A stretch of 64,000 bases of DNA from Actinoallomurus sp963823735 (GCA_963823735.1 CAWGMO010000002.1:3038001-3102000); one strand, 5' to 3'. Shown: positions 44,073 to 53,039, counted from the first letter of the stretch. Numbers and translations: made by a program. The notes: generated by a model from the letters alone, not told the origin.

Positions 44073-45704
44073 TCAGCGGACCGTACGCCTCGCCGTACGG
44101 AGTTTCTCCAGCAGCGGCGCCGGGGCGAACGCGGGCTCGCGGTACTCGGTGAACAGGGCGTGCAGCACCTCGACGGTGTGGTCGAGGCCGATGCGGTCGA
44201 GGTCGGCGATCGGGCCGATCGGGTAGCCGCAGCCGTGCGTCATCGCGGCGTCGATCGCGTCCGCGTCGGCGTACCCCTCCTCCAGCATGCGCATCGCGTC
44301 GTTGAGGTACGGCGCGCGGAGGGCGTCGACGATGAGTCCGGCCCGGTCGCGCGAGCGTACCGGCCGCTTGCCGAGGGCGGCGGCGTACGCCACGGCGCGG
44401 TCCATGACCTCCGGCGCGGTCGCCACGGTCGCGACCAGCTGGACCAGCTCACCCTCGGGGTCGGGCAGGTGCAGGCCGATGACGTCCTGGGGACGGTCGG
44501 TGGCCATGGCGGCCTCGATCACGGGCTCGGTGGCCAGGGTGGTGGCGATGATCGCGCCCGGCCGTGCGACGTCGTCGACGGCGGCGAGCAGCGAGTGCTT
44601 GACCGCGGCGTCGTCGCCGACCGCCTCGATGATCAGGTCACATCCGGCCAGGAGCGACAGGTCGGTGCCGCCGGTCGCGCCCGCCCCGACCGCCGCCTCG
44701 ACCGCGCGTACCTTCTCCTCGTCCCCGGCCACGAAACGGACGTCCGCACCGGCGCTCGCGCAGGCCGCGATGACGGCGACCGCGAGGGGTCCTGACCCCG
44801 CCACGCCCACGCCGGGCGTCTCCCCGCCGGCGCTCGCGGCGGGCTCGTCCTGGTCGTAGGCGTAGAAGCCGCGCCCGGACTTGCGACCGAGGCGTCCGGC
44901 GGTGACGAGCTCGCGGAGGATCGGGGCCGGGGCGTGCCGGCGGTCGCGGGTCTCCCGGTAGATCGCCTCACAGACCTCCAGCGACACGTCCAGCCCGATG
45001 AGGTCCATGAGCGTCAGCGGCCCCATGGGCAGCCCGGTCGCCTTCATGGCCGCGTCGATGTCCTCGCGGGTGGCGTGCCCGGAGTCGTACATGGCGGCGG
45101 CCTGGTTGAGGTAGCCGAACAGCAGGCGGTTCGCGATGAACCCGGCGCGGTCGCCGACCGTGACGCCGACCTTGCCGAGGCTCGCCACGAGCTCCTGGAC
45201 CGCGGCGAGCGCCTCCGGCCGGGTCAGCACGGTGTGGATGACCTCGACGAGCCTCATCACCGGGGCAGGGTTGAAGAAGTGCACGCCGACGATCTGCTCG
45301 GGCCGGTTCGTCGCCACCGCGATCTCGGTGACCGGCAGGGACGAGGTGTTCGTGGCGAGTACGGCGTCGGCACGGCAGACCTTGTCCAGCTCGGCGAAGA
45401 CGCGGCGTTTCAGGTCGAGCCGCTCCGGGACGGCCTCGATGACCAGCTCGCAGTCGGCGAGCGCGTCGAACGAGGTGGAGAGCGTGATCCGGTCGATGAT
45501 CGCCCGGCGCTCCTCCTCGGAGAGGCCGCCCCGCGCGACCGCGCGACCGGTCGACTCCTCCAGGTGGCCCCGGCCGCGCCGCAGGGCCTCGTCGCCCACC
45601 TCGACGCCGACGACGGAGTACCCGCCGCGTGCGAGTACCTCGGCGATTCCGGCGCCCATCGTGCCCAGCCCGACCACCCCGACCCTGCTCAAGGAAGCAC
45701 TCAT
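44073..45704 (-). CDS. 3-hydroxyacyl-CoA dehydrogenase with duplicated domains
   Basis: 543 residues from ATG at 45704. The first half (1-285) is a full 3-hydroxybutyryl-CoA dehydrogenase: VGVVGLGTMGAGIAEVLARG for NAD, ATNTSSLPV, HFFNPAPVMRLVEVI with the catalytic His, and GRLGRKSGRGFYAYD. The second half (about 300-543) repeats a weaker copy: VGVAGSGPLAVAVIAA, ATTLATEPVIEAA, HLPDPEGELVQLV and DRAGLIVDALRAPYLNDAM. The second copy has a poor nucleotide loop and may be structural. Confidence 0.92.
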   Translation of the reverse strand: MSASLSRVGVVGLGTMGAGIAEVLARGGYSVVGVEVGDEALRRGRGHLEESTGRAVARGGLSEEERRAIIDRITLSTSFDALADCELVIEAVPERLDLKRRVFAELDKVCRADAVLATNTSSLPVTEIAVATNRPEQIVGVHFFNPAPVMRLVEVIHTVLTRPEALAAVQELVASLGKVGVTVGDRAGFIANRLLFGYLNQAAAMYDSGHATREDIDAAMKATGLPMGPLTLMDLIGLDVSLEVCEAIYRETRDRRHAPAPILRELVTAGRLGRKSGRGFYAYDQDEPAASAGGETPGVGVAGSGPLAVAVIAACASAGADVRFVAGDEEKVRAVEAAVGAGATGGTDLSLLAGCDLIIEAVGDDAAVKHSLLAAVDDVARPGAIIATTLATEPVIEAAMATDRPQDVIGLHLPDPEGELVQLVATVATAPEVMDRAVAYAAALGKRPVRSRDRAGLIVDALRAPYLNDAMRMLEEGYADADAIDAAMTHGCGYPIGPIADLDRIGLDHTVEVLHALFTEYREPAFAPAPLLEKLRTARRTVR

Positions 45705-45922
45705 GGATCGCAGTTTCGCAGAGTGCACGGACCGTCACGGCAGCGGGGCGCCGGGGATCACCCCCTGCCTTTGCGGGGGTCTACCGGCTAGCAGGAATAA
45801 GCCCGGTCCGGCTGGCATGGCCCTGGGAATGGGGGGTGGCAGTGCAGACCCGGGGGCCGGAATCGACGAATGTAGGGGATGTAAGGAAACAGGTAACGAT
45901 CAATCCGAGGGGGGACCGTGTC

Positions 45923-46141
45923 ATGTGCCAGCACTGGCCTCCATGCCCCAAAGCGGACGCAGCCGATCACACCGCCGCCCGCACCATCGCCCAGCACCCC
46001 GAGCAGGGCTGGAACCTTCTGTGCAACGGCGTCGTGCTCTTCGATGACACCGGCGAGCTGTTCCCCGACGGGCACACCCTCGCACCGCATCGCCCGAGCC
46101 GGCCTCCCCAGCCGACGCGTCCCCTGACCCCCGCCGCCTGA
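45923..46141 (+). CDS. DUF5999 family small protein
   Basis: 72 residues. CQHWPPCPKADAADHTAART, then HPEQGWNLLCNGVVLFDDTG and ELFPDGHTLAPHRP, is the conserved pattern of a small Streptomyces-type protein family with N-terminal Cys residues. GAGGGGGGA lies 7 nt before the ATG. The 218-nt upstream gap, shared with the divergent dehydrogenase, contains a weak hairpin (45761-45779). Function unknown. Confidence 0.85.
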   Translation: MCQHWPPCPKADAADHTAARTIAQHPEQGWNLLCNGVVLFDDTGELFPDGHTLAPHRPSRPPQPTRPLTPAA

Positions 46142-46263
46142 CCCACAGGCGAGTCCACCCCCGTCGGGCCCATCCCCCACGTGGCAGGCCCCCGGCGCCT
46201 CCCGGCTCCCCAGCCGGATGGCGTACCTGTCCACACCGGGCCCCGGCCAGCGGTCATCCCTCA

Positions 46264-46309
46264 CCGGCCGGTCCGCGGAGCACTCCCCGGCGCTCCGCGG
46301 GCCGGCCGG
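46264..46309 (+). terminator. First of two tandem GC hairpins before nucS
   Basis: Left arm CCGGCCGGTCCGCGGAGC and right arm GCTCCGCGGGCCGGCCGG pair over 18 bp (one G-U) around a 10-nt loop. It is 122 nt after the DUF5999 stop. A second copy follows 14 nt later with a compensated base-pair change. Could be a double terminator or a structured leader. Confidence 0.7.
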
Positions 46310-46323
46310 ATCCCCCCTTACCC

Positions 46324-46368
46324 GGCCGGTCCGTGGAGCACCTTCCCCCCTCGCTCCACGGGCCGGCC
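46324..46368 (+). terminator. Second of two tandem GC hairpins before nucS
   Basis: Left arm GGCCGGTCCGTGGAGC pairs with GCTCCACGGGCCGGCC over 16 bp (one G-U) around a 13-nt loop. Compared with the first hairpin, a C-G pair has become T-A on both arms, so the stem, not the sequence, is kept. It ends 51 nt before nucS. Confidence 0.7.
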
Positions 46369-46419
46369 TTCTGGCGTCTCCCCCTCATCGTGCCTGGACG
46401 GCCACTAGGGTTGGCGACC

Positions 46420-47079
46420 GTGCGTCTCGTCATCGCGCGTTGCAGCGTCGACTACGTCGGCAAGCTCACCGCCCACCTGCCCATGGCCCCCCGGCTCATC
46501 CTCATGAAGGCCGACTCGTCGGTGTCGATCCACGCCGACGACCGGGCCTTCAAGCCGCTCAACTGGATGAACCCTCCCTGCTCCCTGAAAGAGGAGGAGG
46601 GCAAGTGGACGGTCACCCATGGCAAGTCGGGTGAGAAGCTGATCCTCACGATCGAGGAGATCCTCCACGACTCCCGGCACGAGCTCGGCGTCGATCCCGG
46701 CCTGCAGAAGGACGGCGTCGAGGCCCACCTCCAGGAGCTGCTCGCCGAGCACATCACGACGCTGGGCGCGGGCTGGAGACTGATCCGCCGCGAGTACCCC
46801 ACGGCCATCGGCCCGGTCGACATCCTGTGCCGCGACGAGACGTCCACGACGGTCGCGATCGAGATCAAGCGGCGTGGCGAGATCGACGGGGTCGAGCAGC
46901 TGACCCGCTACCTGGAGCTGCTCAACCGCGATCCGCTGCTGGCCCCGGTCAAGGGCGTCTTCGCCGCCCAGGAGATCAAGCCCCAGGCTCGGGTGCTCGC
47001 CACCGACCGCGGCATCGGCTGCGTGACCCTGGACTACGACGCCCTGCGCGGCATCGAACGCGACGACACACTGTTTTGA
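46420..47079 (+). CDS. nucS: Mismatch-repair endonuclease NucS
   Basis: 219 residues from GTG (RLVIARCSVDYVGKLTAHLP is the usual N-terminus). Cleaves mismatched duplex DNA in the non-MutS repair system of actinobacteria and archaea. The PD-(D/E)xK nuclease core is visible: YPTAIGPVDILCRD, then TTVAIEIKRRGEIDGVEQLT, with D, E and K in place. Length and motifs are complete. Confidence 0.95.
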   Translation: MRLVIARCSVDYVGKLTAHLPMAPRLILMKADSSVSIHADDRAFKPLNWMNPPCSLKEEEGKWTVTHGKSGEKLILTIEEILHDSRHELGVDPGLQKDGVEAHLQELLAEHITTLGAGWRLIRREYPTAIGPVDILCRDETSTTVAIEIKRRGEIDGVEQLTRYLELLNRDPLLAPVKGVFAAQEIKPQARVLATDRGIGCVTLDYDALRGIERDDTLF

Positions 47080-47122
47080 TTCCTGACAGAAGGTGGCAGG
47101 TACACCCGCGAGGGTGAACCTC

Positions 47123-47521
47123 ATGGGAAATCGCGCAGAAGGCACATTCGACCTCGACTCCTGGGACGCCGCCGAGCCGTACGAGGAGCACGAGGGGACG
47201 CGGCTCGCCCGCGTCCGCATCGGCAAGACGTTCAAAGGCGGCCTGACCGGCACCAGCACGGCCGACCTGATCACCGTGGCCACCGAGGCGGGCCCGGTCG
47301 CGTACGTGGGCATCGAGCACTTCGAGGGCACCCTCGACGGGCGTAAGGGCGGGTTCGTCCTCCAGCACAACGCGGGCGCGCGTGGTGGCGAGCCCTGGCT
47401 GACCTGGAAGATCGCCGAGGGCACCGGCACGGGTGAGCTGGCGGGCATCTCGGGTGAGGGCGAGATCGTCATCGGCCCCGACGGCTCGCACTCGTACACC
47501 CTCGACCACCGGATCGGCTGA
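47123..47521 (+). CDS. DUF3224 protein (first copy)
   Basis: 132 residues of the allene-oxide-cyclase-like barrel family: AEGTFDLDSWDAAEPYEEHE, LARVRIGKTFKGGLTGTSTA, FEGTLDGRKGGFVLQHNA and GISGEGEIVIGPDGSHSYTL. No catalytic role is established. A paralogue follows 16 nt later in the same direction. Confidence 0.9.
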   Translation: MGNRAEGTFDLDSWDAAEPYEEHEGTRLARVRIGKTFKGGLTGTSTADLITVATEAGPVAYVGIEHFEGTLDGRKGGFVLQHNAGARGGEPWLTWKIAEGTGTGELAGISGEGEIVIGPDGSHSYTLDHRIG

Positions 47522-47537
47522 GTGTCACGCTGACCCT

Positions 47538-47984
47538 ATGAGCGAGCACGCCGAGGGCACCTTCGCCATCGACGCGTGGGAGACGGCCGAGCCGTCCGAG
47601 CACCAGGGTTCGCGGGTGGAGCGTGTGCACGCGGTGAAGACCTACGAGGGCGACCTCGCCGGAGTCGGCACCCTCGACATGGCCACCTCCAGCCGCGGCG
47701 AGGGCTCGGTCGGCCGCGTCGGCGTCGAACGCTTCGCCGGCACCCTGCACGGCCGCACCGGGGAGTTCACGCTGACGTACGACTCGGTGCGCGGCGCGGG
47801 CGAGCCGTGGCTGGAGTGGCGCGTGGGAGACGGCGCCGGTGACCTGGCGACCATCTCCGGCCTGGCCCGGATCATCGTGGACCCGGGCGGCCTCCACACG
47901 TACGCCCTCGACTACGACCTCCCGCCGCGACGCCGCATGCCCTGGCGCCGCCCCGGCCCGGCCGCGGGCCATCGGCCGATCTAG
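47538..47984 (+). CDS. DUF3224 protein (second copy)
   Basis: 148 residues, a tandem paralogue of the preceding gene (AEGTFAIDAWETAEPSEHQG, FAGTLHGRTGEFTLTYDS, TISGLARIIVDPGGLHTYAL) with an extra basic, Pro-rich tail. The stop TAG overlaps the convergent MFS stop within CTAG. The duplication is clear; the function is not. Confidence 0.88.
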   Translation: MSEHAEGTFAIDAWETAEPSEHQGSRVERVHAVKTYEGDLAGVGTLDMATSSRGEGSVGRVGVERFAGTLHGRTGEFTLTYDSVRGAGEPWLEWRVGDGAGDLATISGLARIIVDPGGLHTYALDYDLPPRRRMPWRRPGPAAGHRPI

Positions 47985-49414
47985 ACACGCTCGGGTACGG
48001 GGCTGTCCTCGACCGCCCGGGGTGCCTCGGCGCGCTTCAGGGCGAAGACCAGGGCGGTCATGGCGACGGTGACGCCGAGAGTGATCCAGGCGGCGAGGCC
48101 GGCCGCGGCGGCGTAGTCGGCGCGTGCGGGCGCGTCGCCGAGGCGGGTGAAGAAGGCGGTGCCGAGGACCGCGACGCCGGTGACGCCGGCGAACTGCTGG
48201 GTCGTGGACAGCATGCCCGCGGCGACGCCCGCCTGGGCCGGACGTACCCCGGCCAGCGGCGCGGCGATGAGCGAGGGCAGGATCAGGCCGTTGCCGAGCC
48301 CCATCACGCTCATGCCGACCACCAGCCAGGGCGTGCTCGCACCCGCCCGCAGCGTCACGGCGATCATCAGCACGCTCAGCGCGCTGATCGAGCAGCCCGC
48401 GGTGAGGGTCCGCAGGCCGTACCGTGCCACCAGGCGCCGGCCTCCGAGCGACGCCGCCATCGCCAGCACCGCCAGCGGCGCGAACGCGAGCCCGGCGCGC
48501 AGCGGACTGAGGCCGAGCCCCGCCTGCAGGAGCAGCGACAACACGAAGATGAAGCCGGCGAAGAAGACCATGAACGCCGCGTTGATCGCGAGCCCTGCGT
48601 TGAAGGAGGGGCTGCGGAACAGGGCGAGGTCCAGCAGGGGACGGCCGCCGGCGCGGGTCAGCCGGCGTTCCCAGGCGAGCGCGGCGGCCATCGCCGGTAC
48701 CGAGGCCGCCATCGACACCCAGGCCCACACCGGCCAGCCGGCCTCCCGGCCCAGGATGAGCGGCACCAGGGCCAGAGCCAGCGACCCGGAGATCCCGGCG
48801 ACGCCGACCAGGTCCAGGCCCGGCCGGTTCCCGGTCTCGGCCCTCGGCAGCAGCCGCGCCGCGAAGACCAGCACGAGGGCTCCGACGGGCACGTTGACGA
48901 AGAAGATCGCCCGCCAGCCGAGGCCGAAGAGGTCCGCGACGATCAGCAGCCCGCCGAGCACCTGGCCGCAGATGCCGCTGATCCCGCCGGTCACGGCGAA
49001 CCACACGAGGGCACGTGGCCGCTCGGCGGCCGGGAACGTGGCGGTGATCAGGGCGAGTACCTGCGGGACCATGACGGACGCCGTGAACCCCTGGAGCAGC
49101 CGCGCTCCGACGAGCTGGCCGGGCGTCTGGGCGAGGCCGCACAGCACCGACGCGACGACGAAGCCGGCCATGCCGTACAGGAAGGGCGCCCGGCGGCCGA
49201 ACAGGTCGCCCAGCCGGCCGCCGGTGACGACCCCCATCGCGTACGTGAACACGTACCCGCCGACCACCAGCTCCAGGGCGGCCGGCCCGGCGCGCAGTTC
49301 GCGTCGCAGGGCGGGGATCGCGACGTTGACCACGTTGCCGTCGAACCCGTAGATGAAGAATCCCGCCAGGATCACCGGCAGCAGCAGCCGGTGCGGGCGT
49401 TCCAGTGTGACCAC
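47981..49414 (-). CDS. MFS drug-efflux transporter (DHA2-like)
   Basis: 477 residues, about 14 membrane segments. Landmarks are GFDGNVVNVAIPALRREL, GRLGDLFGRRAPFLYG, GARLLQGFTASVMVPQVLAL and the GLGNGLILPSL region. Probably exports a toxic compound with proton antiport. It is divergent from an ArsR-type regulator, with repeated TCGAT sites between, so induction by its substrate through that regulator is likely. GTG start at 49414. Confidence 0.92.
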   Translation of the reverse strand: MVTLERPHRLLLPVILAGFFIYGFDGNVVNVAIPALRRELRAGPAALELVVGGYVFTYAMGVVTGGRLGDLFGRRAPFLYGMAGFVVASVLCGLAQTPGQLVGARLLQGFTASVMVPQVLALITATFPAAERPRALVWFAVTGGISGICGQVLGGLLIVADLFGLGWRAIFFVNVPVGALVLVFAARLLPRAETGNRPGLDLVGVAGISGSLALALVPLILGREAGWPVWAWVSMAASVPAMAAALAWERRLTRAGGRPLLDLALFRSPSFNAGLAINAAFMVFFAGFIFVLSLLLQAGLGLSPLRAGLAFAPLAVLAMAASLGGRRLVARYGLRTLTAGCSISALSVLMIAVTLRAGASTPWLVVGMSVMGLGNGLILPSLIAAPLAGVRPAQAGVAAGMLSTTQQFAGVTGVAVLGTAFFTRLGDAPARADYAAAAGLAAWITLGVTVAMTALVFALKRAEAPRAVEDSPVPERV

Positions 49415-49427
49415 GATGACCTCTCAG

Positions 49428-49481
49428 TATCGATGACTATCGATATCGACGATTGTCGAAGAGTACGATAGATGTCGATAT
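49428..49481. promoter_or_regulatory. TCGAT-repeat operator between MFS and ArsR genes
   Basis: The intergenic stretch has TATCGAT (49428), the perfect 10-bp palindrome TCGATATCGA (49440-49449) and a further TCGATAT (49475-49481). It is AT-rich against the background and probably holds both promoters. Repeated half-sites fit a dimeric ArsR repressor. Confidence 0.6.
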
Positions 49482-49510
49482 GAGGACAAGGCTCACCTAG
49501 GATCGGACCC

Positions 49511-49834
49511 ATGGCAGACCAATCGCACCCGGCGGTGGAGGACCTTCGCCTGCCGAAGGTCATGGCCGCGCTGGCCGACCCGGCACGGCTCCTCGCCGTA
49601 CGCACCCTCGCCCTCAAGGGCGAGTCACCGTGCACCCGGCTGCACGAGGACGCCGGCCTGACGATCAGCCAGTCGACGTTCTCCCACCATCAGAAGATCC
49701 TGCGGGAGGCCGGCGTGCTCCGCGTCGACGTACGCGGCTCGCAGCGCATCCTGTCGCTGCGCCGCGACGACCTCGACGCCTGCTTCCCCGGCCTCCTCGA
49801 CGCCGTCCTCGGCGCGGCGCGGGAGCGTATTTAG
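49511..49834 (+). CDS. ArsR-type helix-turn-helix regulator
   Basis: 107 residues with a winged helix (VMAALADPARLLAVRTLALK, LTISQSTFSHHQKILREAGV, LRVDVRGSQRILSLRRDDL). No metal-binding ELCVCDL motif is present, so it probably senses an organic ligand rather than arsenic. Divergent from the MFS pump; its 3' end overlaps the convergent SDR by 4 nt. Confidence 0.9.
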   Translation: MADQSHPAVEDLRLPKVMAALADPARLLAVRTLALKGESPCTRLHEDAGLTISQSTFSHHQKILREAGVLRVDVRGSQRILSLRRDDLDACFPGLLDAVLGAARERI

Positions 49835-50622
49835 CGCTTGTCGCGCTGGCCCTCGGCGAGGGCCTGGCTGATGCGTTCTCCGCCGCTCATGCGCTGGAAG
49901 CGCGCGACCAGGCCCGGGGACACCCCGGCGACCTTGGCGCCCATGCGGATCGTCAGCGGCGCGACGTCGATCTCGGCGGTGTCCGAGGTGATCGCGCGGG
50001 TCACGGCGCGGGCGACGTCGCCCGGCGTACGGGTGCCGACGCCGCGCGGCAGGGTCACGCCCGCCTCGGCGAACATCCCGGCGTCGCGGATGAAGCCGGG
50101 GTAGATGGCCGAGACGCCGACGCCGTGCGGGCTCAGGTCCTCGCGGAGCGCCAGCGAGAACCCGCGCAGCCCGAACTTGGTCGCGTTGTAGACCGACGCG
50201 CCGCCCGACGCGACCTTGCCCGAGACCGACGAGACGAACACCAGGTGGCCGCGTCCGCGCGGGACCATCGCCTCGGCGGCCAGCCGCGCCATCACGACCG
50301 GTACGCGCAGGTTCACGTCCAGCGCGCGGTCGAGCTCGTCCAGGGAGTACTCGGTGAGCTGGCCGCTTCCCGGCAGGGCGGCGTTGGCGACGATGATGTC
50401 CACCGGGCCGGCCTCCTCCATGAGGCGGGCCACGGCGTCGCGGTCGGACAGGTCCGCGACGATCGCACGGCCGCCGAGCTCCTCGGCGAGCGGTTCGAGG
50501 ATCTCCGCGCGCCTGCCGGTCAGCACCACCGACGCGCCATGGGCGACGAGCTCACGTGCGATCGCCTGTCCGATGCCTCCCGTGGCTCCGGTCACGAGGG
50601 CGGTCGTCTCAGCGATCTCCAT
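49831..50622 (-). CDS. Short-chain dehydrogenase/reductase
   Basis: 263 residues. TGATGGIG for the cofactor, then R35 (VLTGRRAE) suggesting NADP, NAALPGSG, Ser in VFVSSVSGKV, and YNATK as YxxxK. I use the ATG at 50622; an in-frame start at 50703 adds an unlikely extension. Divergent from a TetR gene 115 nt away, which probably regulates it. Confidence 0.92.
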   Translation of the reverse strand: MEIAETTALVTGATGGIGQAIARELVAHGASVVLTGRRAEILEPLAEELGGRAIVADLSDRDAVARLMEEAGPVDIIVANAALPGSGQLTEYSLDELDRALDVNLRVPVVMARLAAEAMVPRGRGHLVFVSSVSGKVASGGASVYNATKFGLRGFSLALREDLSPHGVGVSAIYPGFIRDAGMFAEAGVTLPRGVGTRTPGDVARAVTRAITSDTAEIDVAPLTIRMGAKVAGVSPGLVARFQRMSGGERISQALAEGQRDKR

Positions 50623-50737
50623 GGGAGAGTCCTGTCTGTGGGGGGTCTGGCGCACCGCACACGTTACGCGGCAGTACGTGACAAAGCGCGCTGAGTGTGT
50701 CATGTATCACGCAGGACGTACCGATAGCCTTCGGGAC

Positions 50738-51310
50738 ATGCCGCACGCCACCGGGATCCGGGAACGGATCGTGAACGCCGCCGAGGGCTGTTTCGCGCGG
50801 TACGGCGTCGGCAAGACCACCGTCGAGGACATCGCGGCGGCGGCCGGGCTGTCGCGCGCCACCGTCTACCGCAGCTTCGCCGGCGGCCGGGACGAAGTGA
50901 TCCTGGCCGTCATCCTCCGCGACCTGCGGCGCTTCCTCGACCGGCTGACCGAGCGCCTCGCCCACGAGCTCTCGGTCCCGGACGCCATCGTCGAGGGCGT
51001 CGTCGACGCGGTCGCCTTCATCCGCGGCGAGCCGCGCGTGGCCGCCCTGCTGACCCCCGAGGCGGCCGGGCACACCCAGGCCGCCGTCGTCGGCGCCGCC
51101 GAGCGGGTCCTGGACCTGTGCGCCGACTACGTACGCCCCCACTTCGAGATCGCCCAGCGCGAGTCGCTCGTACGCGCCGACATCACCGTCGAGGGCGCCG
51201 TGGAGTTCCTGTTCCGGATCATCTCCTCGATGATCGTCATGCCGCGCGAGGACGAGCCACGAGAGTTCCTCCGCACCTACGTCGTCCCCGCCCTGGCAGA
51301 GAGCATCTGA
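50738..51310 (+). CDS. TetR-family transcriptional regulator
   Basis: 190 residues. The N-terminal HTH reads IRERIVNAAEGCFARYGVGK, TTVEDIAAAAGLSRATVYRS, then FAGGRDEVIL. Ligand domain follows. ATG at 50738. The shared promoter region (50623-50737) contains a loose inverted repeat, CGTGACA and TGTCATG, a possible operator. The stop overlaps the start of the M50 gene by one base (TGATG), so both may be co-transcribed. Confidence 0.92.
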   Translation: MPHATGIRERIVNAAEGCFARYGVGKTTVEDIAAAAGLSRATVYRSFAGGRDEVILAVILRDLRRFLDRLTERLAHELSVPDAIVEGVVDAVAFIRGEPRVAALLTPEAAGHTQAAVVGAAERVLDLCADYVRPHFEIAQRESLVRADITVEGAVEFLFRIISSMIVMPREDEPREFLRTYVVPALAESI

Positions 51311-52113
51311 TGAGCAACGTCACCGCGATGCGGTCCTCCGTGCGCCCCAGTCCGATCTTCCTTTTCGTCGTCGGCCTGTTCGTGCTGTCCGGCCTCGCCG
51401 TGTGGAGGTACGGCACGGACGTCTCGCACACCGCGCGGTTCCTCCTGTTCGTGTTCGTGGTGAGCGGCTGGGTCGTGTCGCTGTGCCTGCATGAGTTCGG
51501 CCACGCGTTCTTCGCCTGGCGCTCGGGCGACCACAGCGTCGCCACGAACGGCTACCTGACGCTCAACCCGCTGAAGTACGGCGACATCACGCTCAGCTTC
51601 ATCCTCCCGGTGCTGTTCGTGCTGCTGGGCGGCATCGGCCTGCCCGGCGGCGCGGTCTACATCAACCGCGGCGCGATCCCGGGGAGGATCCGGCACAGCC
51701 TGATCTCGGCGGCCGGCCCGGTCGCCAACCTGGTCTTCGCCGTGGTGCTCGGCGTCCTGATCTCCAACCTCGCGACGAGCCTGAACCACGCGCTGTTCTG
51801 GAGCGGCGCCGCGTTCCTGGCGTTCCTCCAGGTGACGGCGGCGGTGCTCAACCTGCTGCCGGTGCCGGGCCTCGACGGGTTCGGCATCGTCGAGCCGTAC
51901 CTCCCGCGCCACTGGGTCGCGCAGGCCGACCGGGTCGGCGGCTACGCCTTCATGGCCCTGCTCGCGCTGCTGTGGATCCCCACGGTCAACCGGGAGTTCT
52001 TCTCCCTCGTCTACCACCTGACGGACCTGTTCGGCATCGACCAGAACCTCACCGCCGTCGGCCACGCCCTCTTCCAGTTCTGGCAGAGCATGAACGGCTT
52101 CATCATCAACTGA
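51310..52113 (+). CDS. M50-type site-2 protease family membrane protein
   Basis: 267 residues, about six membrane segments. The zinc motif HEFGH lies at 61-65 in CLHEFGHAFFAWRSG, and the third ligand in NLLPVPGLDGFG, as expected for intramembrane metalloproteases. No PDZ domain. Substrate unknown; it follows the TetR gene with overlap. A hairpin terminator follows at 52115. Confidence 0.9.
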   Translation: MSNVTAMRSSVRPSPIFLFVVGLFVLSGLAVWRYGTDVSHTARFLLFVFVVSGWVVSLCLHEFGHAFFAWRSGDHSVATNGYLTLNPLKYGDITLSFILPVLFVLLGGIGLPGGAVYINRGAIPGRIRHSLISAAGPVANLVFAVVLGVLISNLATSLNHALFWSGAAFLAFLQVTAAVLNLLPVPGLDGFGIVEPYLPRHWVAQADRVGGYAFMALLALLWIPTVNREFFSLVYHLTDLFGIDQNLTAVGHALFQFWQSMNGFIIN

Positions 52114-52114
52114 G

Positions 52115-52140
52115 CCGTGTCCACCGAAAGGTGGACACGG
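52115..52140 (+). terminator. Hairpin with GAAA tetraloop after the M50 gene
   Basis: CCGTGTCCACC-GAAA-GGTGGACACGG is a perfect 11-bp stem capped by a GNRA-type tetraloop, beginning 2 nt after the stop codon. No U-tract. Confidence 0.8.
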
Positions 52141-52193
52141 ATAGGGCCGTTCCGTTGATCGCTCAGGTACGGATCCGCCACGAGGCTTGCCTC

Positions 52194-53039
52194 ATGAGCG
52201 AACCAGCGGTGCGCGTACGCGGCCTGCGCAAGCGATACGGCGACGTCGACGCGGTGGACGGCGTCGACCTGGACATCGAGACCGGTGAGGTGTTCGCCCT
52301 TCTCGGGCCGAACGGCGCCGGCAAGAGCACCACGGTCGAGATCCTCGAAGGGCACCGGAAGCGTACGGGCGGTGAGGTCTCCGTCCTCGGCGTGGACCCC
52401 GGCCACCCGACGCGCGCCTGGCGGTCGCGGATCGGGATCGTGCTGCAGACCTCCAGCGAGCAGGTCGAGCTGACCGTACGGGAGATGGTGCGGCACTTCG
52501 CCGCGTACTACCCGAACCCCCGCGACCCCGACGAGGTCATCGAGGCGGTCGGCCTGACAGAGAAGGCCGGCGCGCGGCTGGCGCAGCTGTCCGGCGGGCA
52601 GCGGCGGCGCGTCGACGTCGCCCTCGGCATCGTCGGCGCCCCCGAGCTGCTCTTCCTGGACGAGCCGACGACCGGGTTCGACCCGGACGCGCGGCGGCAG
52701 TTCTGGCGGCTGATCGACGGCCTGGCGGACGGCGGCACGACCATCCTGTTGACCACGCACTACCTGGACGAGGCCGAGGCGCTGTCCGACCGGGTCGGTG
52801 TGATCACCGGCGGACGGCTCGTGGAGGTCGCCTCGCCGAAGGAGCTCGGCGGGCGCGCGGGCGCGTCGGCGCGGGTGAGCTGGGCCGGGCCGGAAGGGGC
52901 GCAGGTCATCGAGACCGACTCCCCCACGCAGGTGGTGGCCGAGCTGAGCCACAAGTTCGACGGCGAGATCCCCGGGCTGACGGTCACGCGCCCGACGCTC
53001 GAAGACGTCTACCTCTCCATGATCGGAGCAGCGGAATGA
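52194..53039 (+). CDS. ABC exporter ATPase (DrrA-like)
   Basis: 281 residues. Walker A LLGPNGAGKST, Q-loop LQTSSEQVE, signature LSGGQRRRVD, Walker B LLFLDEPTTGFD and switch His in LLTTHYLDEAEAL. Pairs with the permease that overlaps its stop (ATGA), then a histidine kinase and response regulator: a four-gene export and sensing unit. Probably exports a drug, peptide or lipid. Confidence 0.94.
   Translation: MSEPAVRVRGLRKRYGDVDAVDGVDLDIETGEVFALLGPNGAGKSTTVEILEGHRKRTGGEVSVLGVDPGHPTRAWRSRIGIVLQTSSEQVELTVREMVRHFAAYYPNPRDPDEVIEAVGLTEKAGARLAQLSGGQRRRVDVALGIVGAPELLFLDEPTTGFDPDARRQFWRLIDGLADGGTTILLTTHYLDEAEALSDRVGVITGGRLVEVASPKELGGRAGASARVSWAGPEGAQVIETDSPTQVVAELSHKFDGEIPGLTVTRPTLEDVYLSMIGAAE

Noticed and set aside
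45761..45779. CCCCCTGC...GCGGGGG hairpin upstream of the DUF5999 gene as a small RNA
   Set aside because: Short, with a bulge, and in a divergent promoter region; nothing else supports an RNA gene.
48147..49352. 401-codon open frame opposite the MFS gene
   Set aside because: Ser/Thr/Pro/Arg-rich shadow frame; the minus strand encodes a clear 14-helix transporter.
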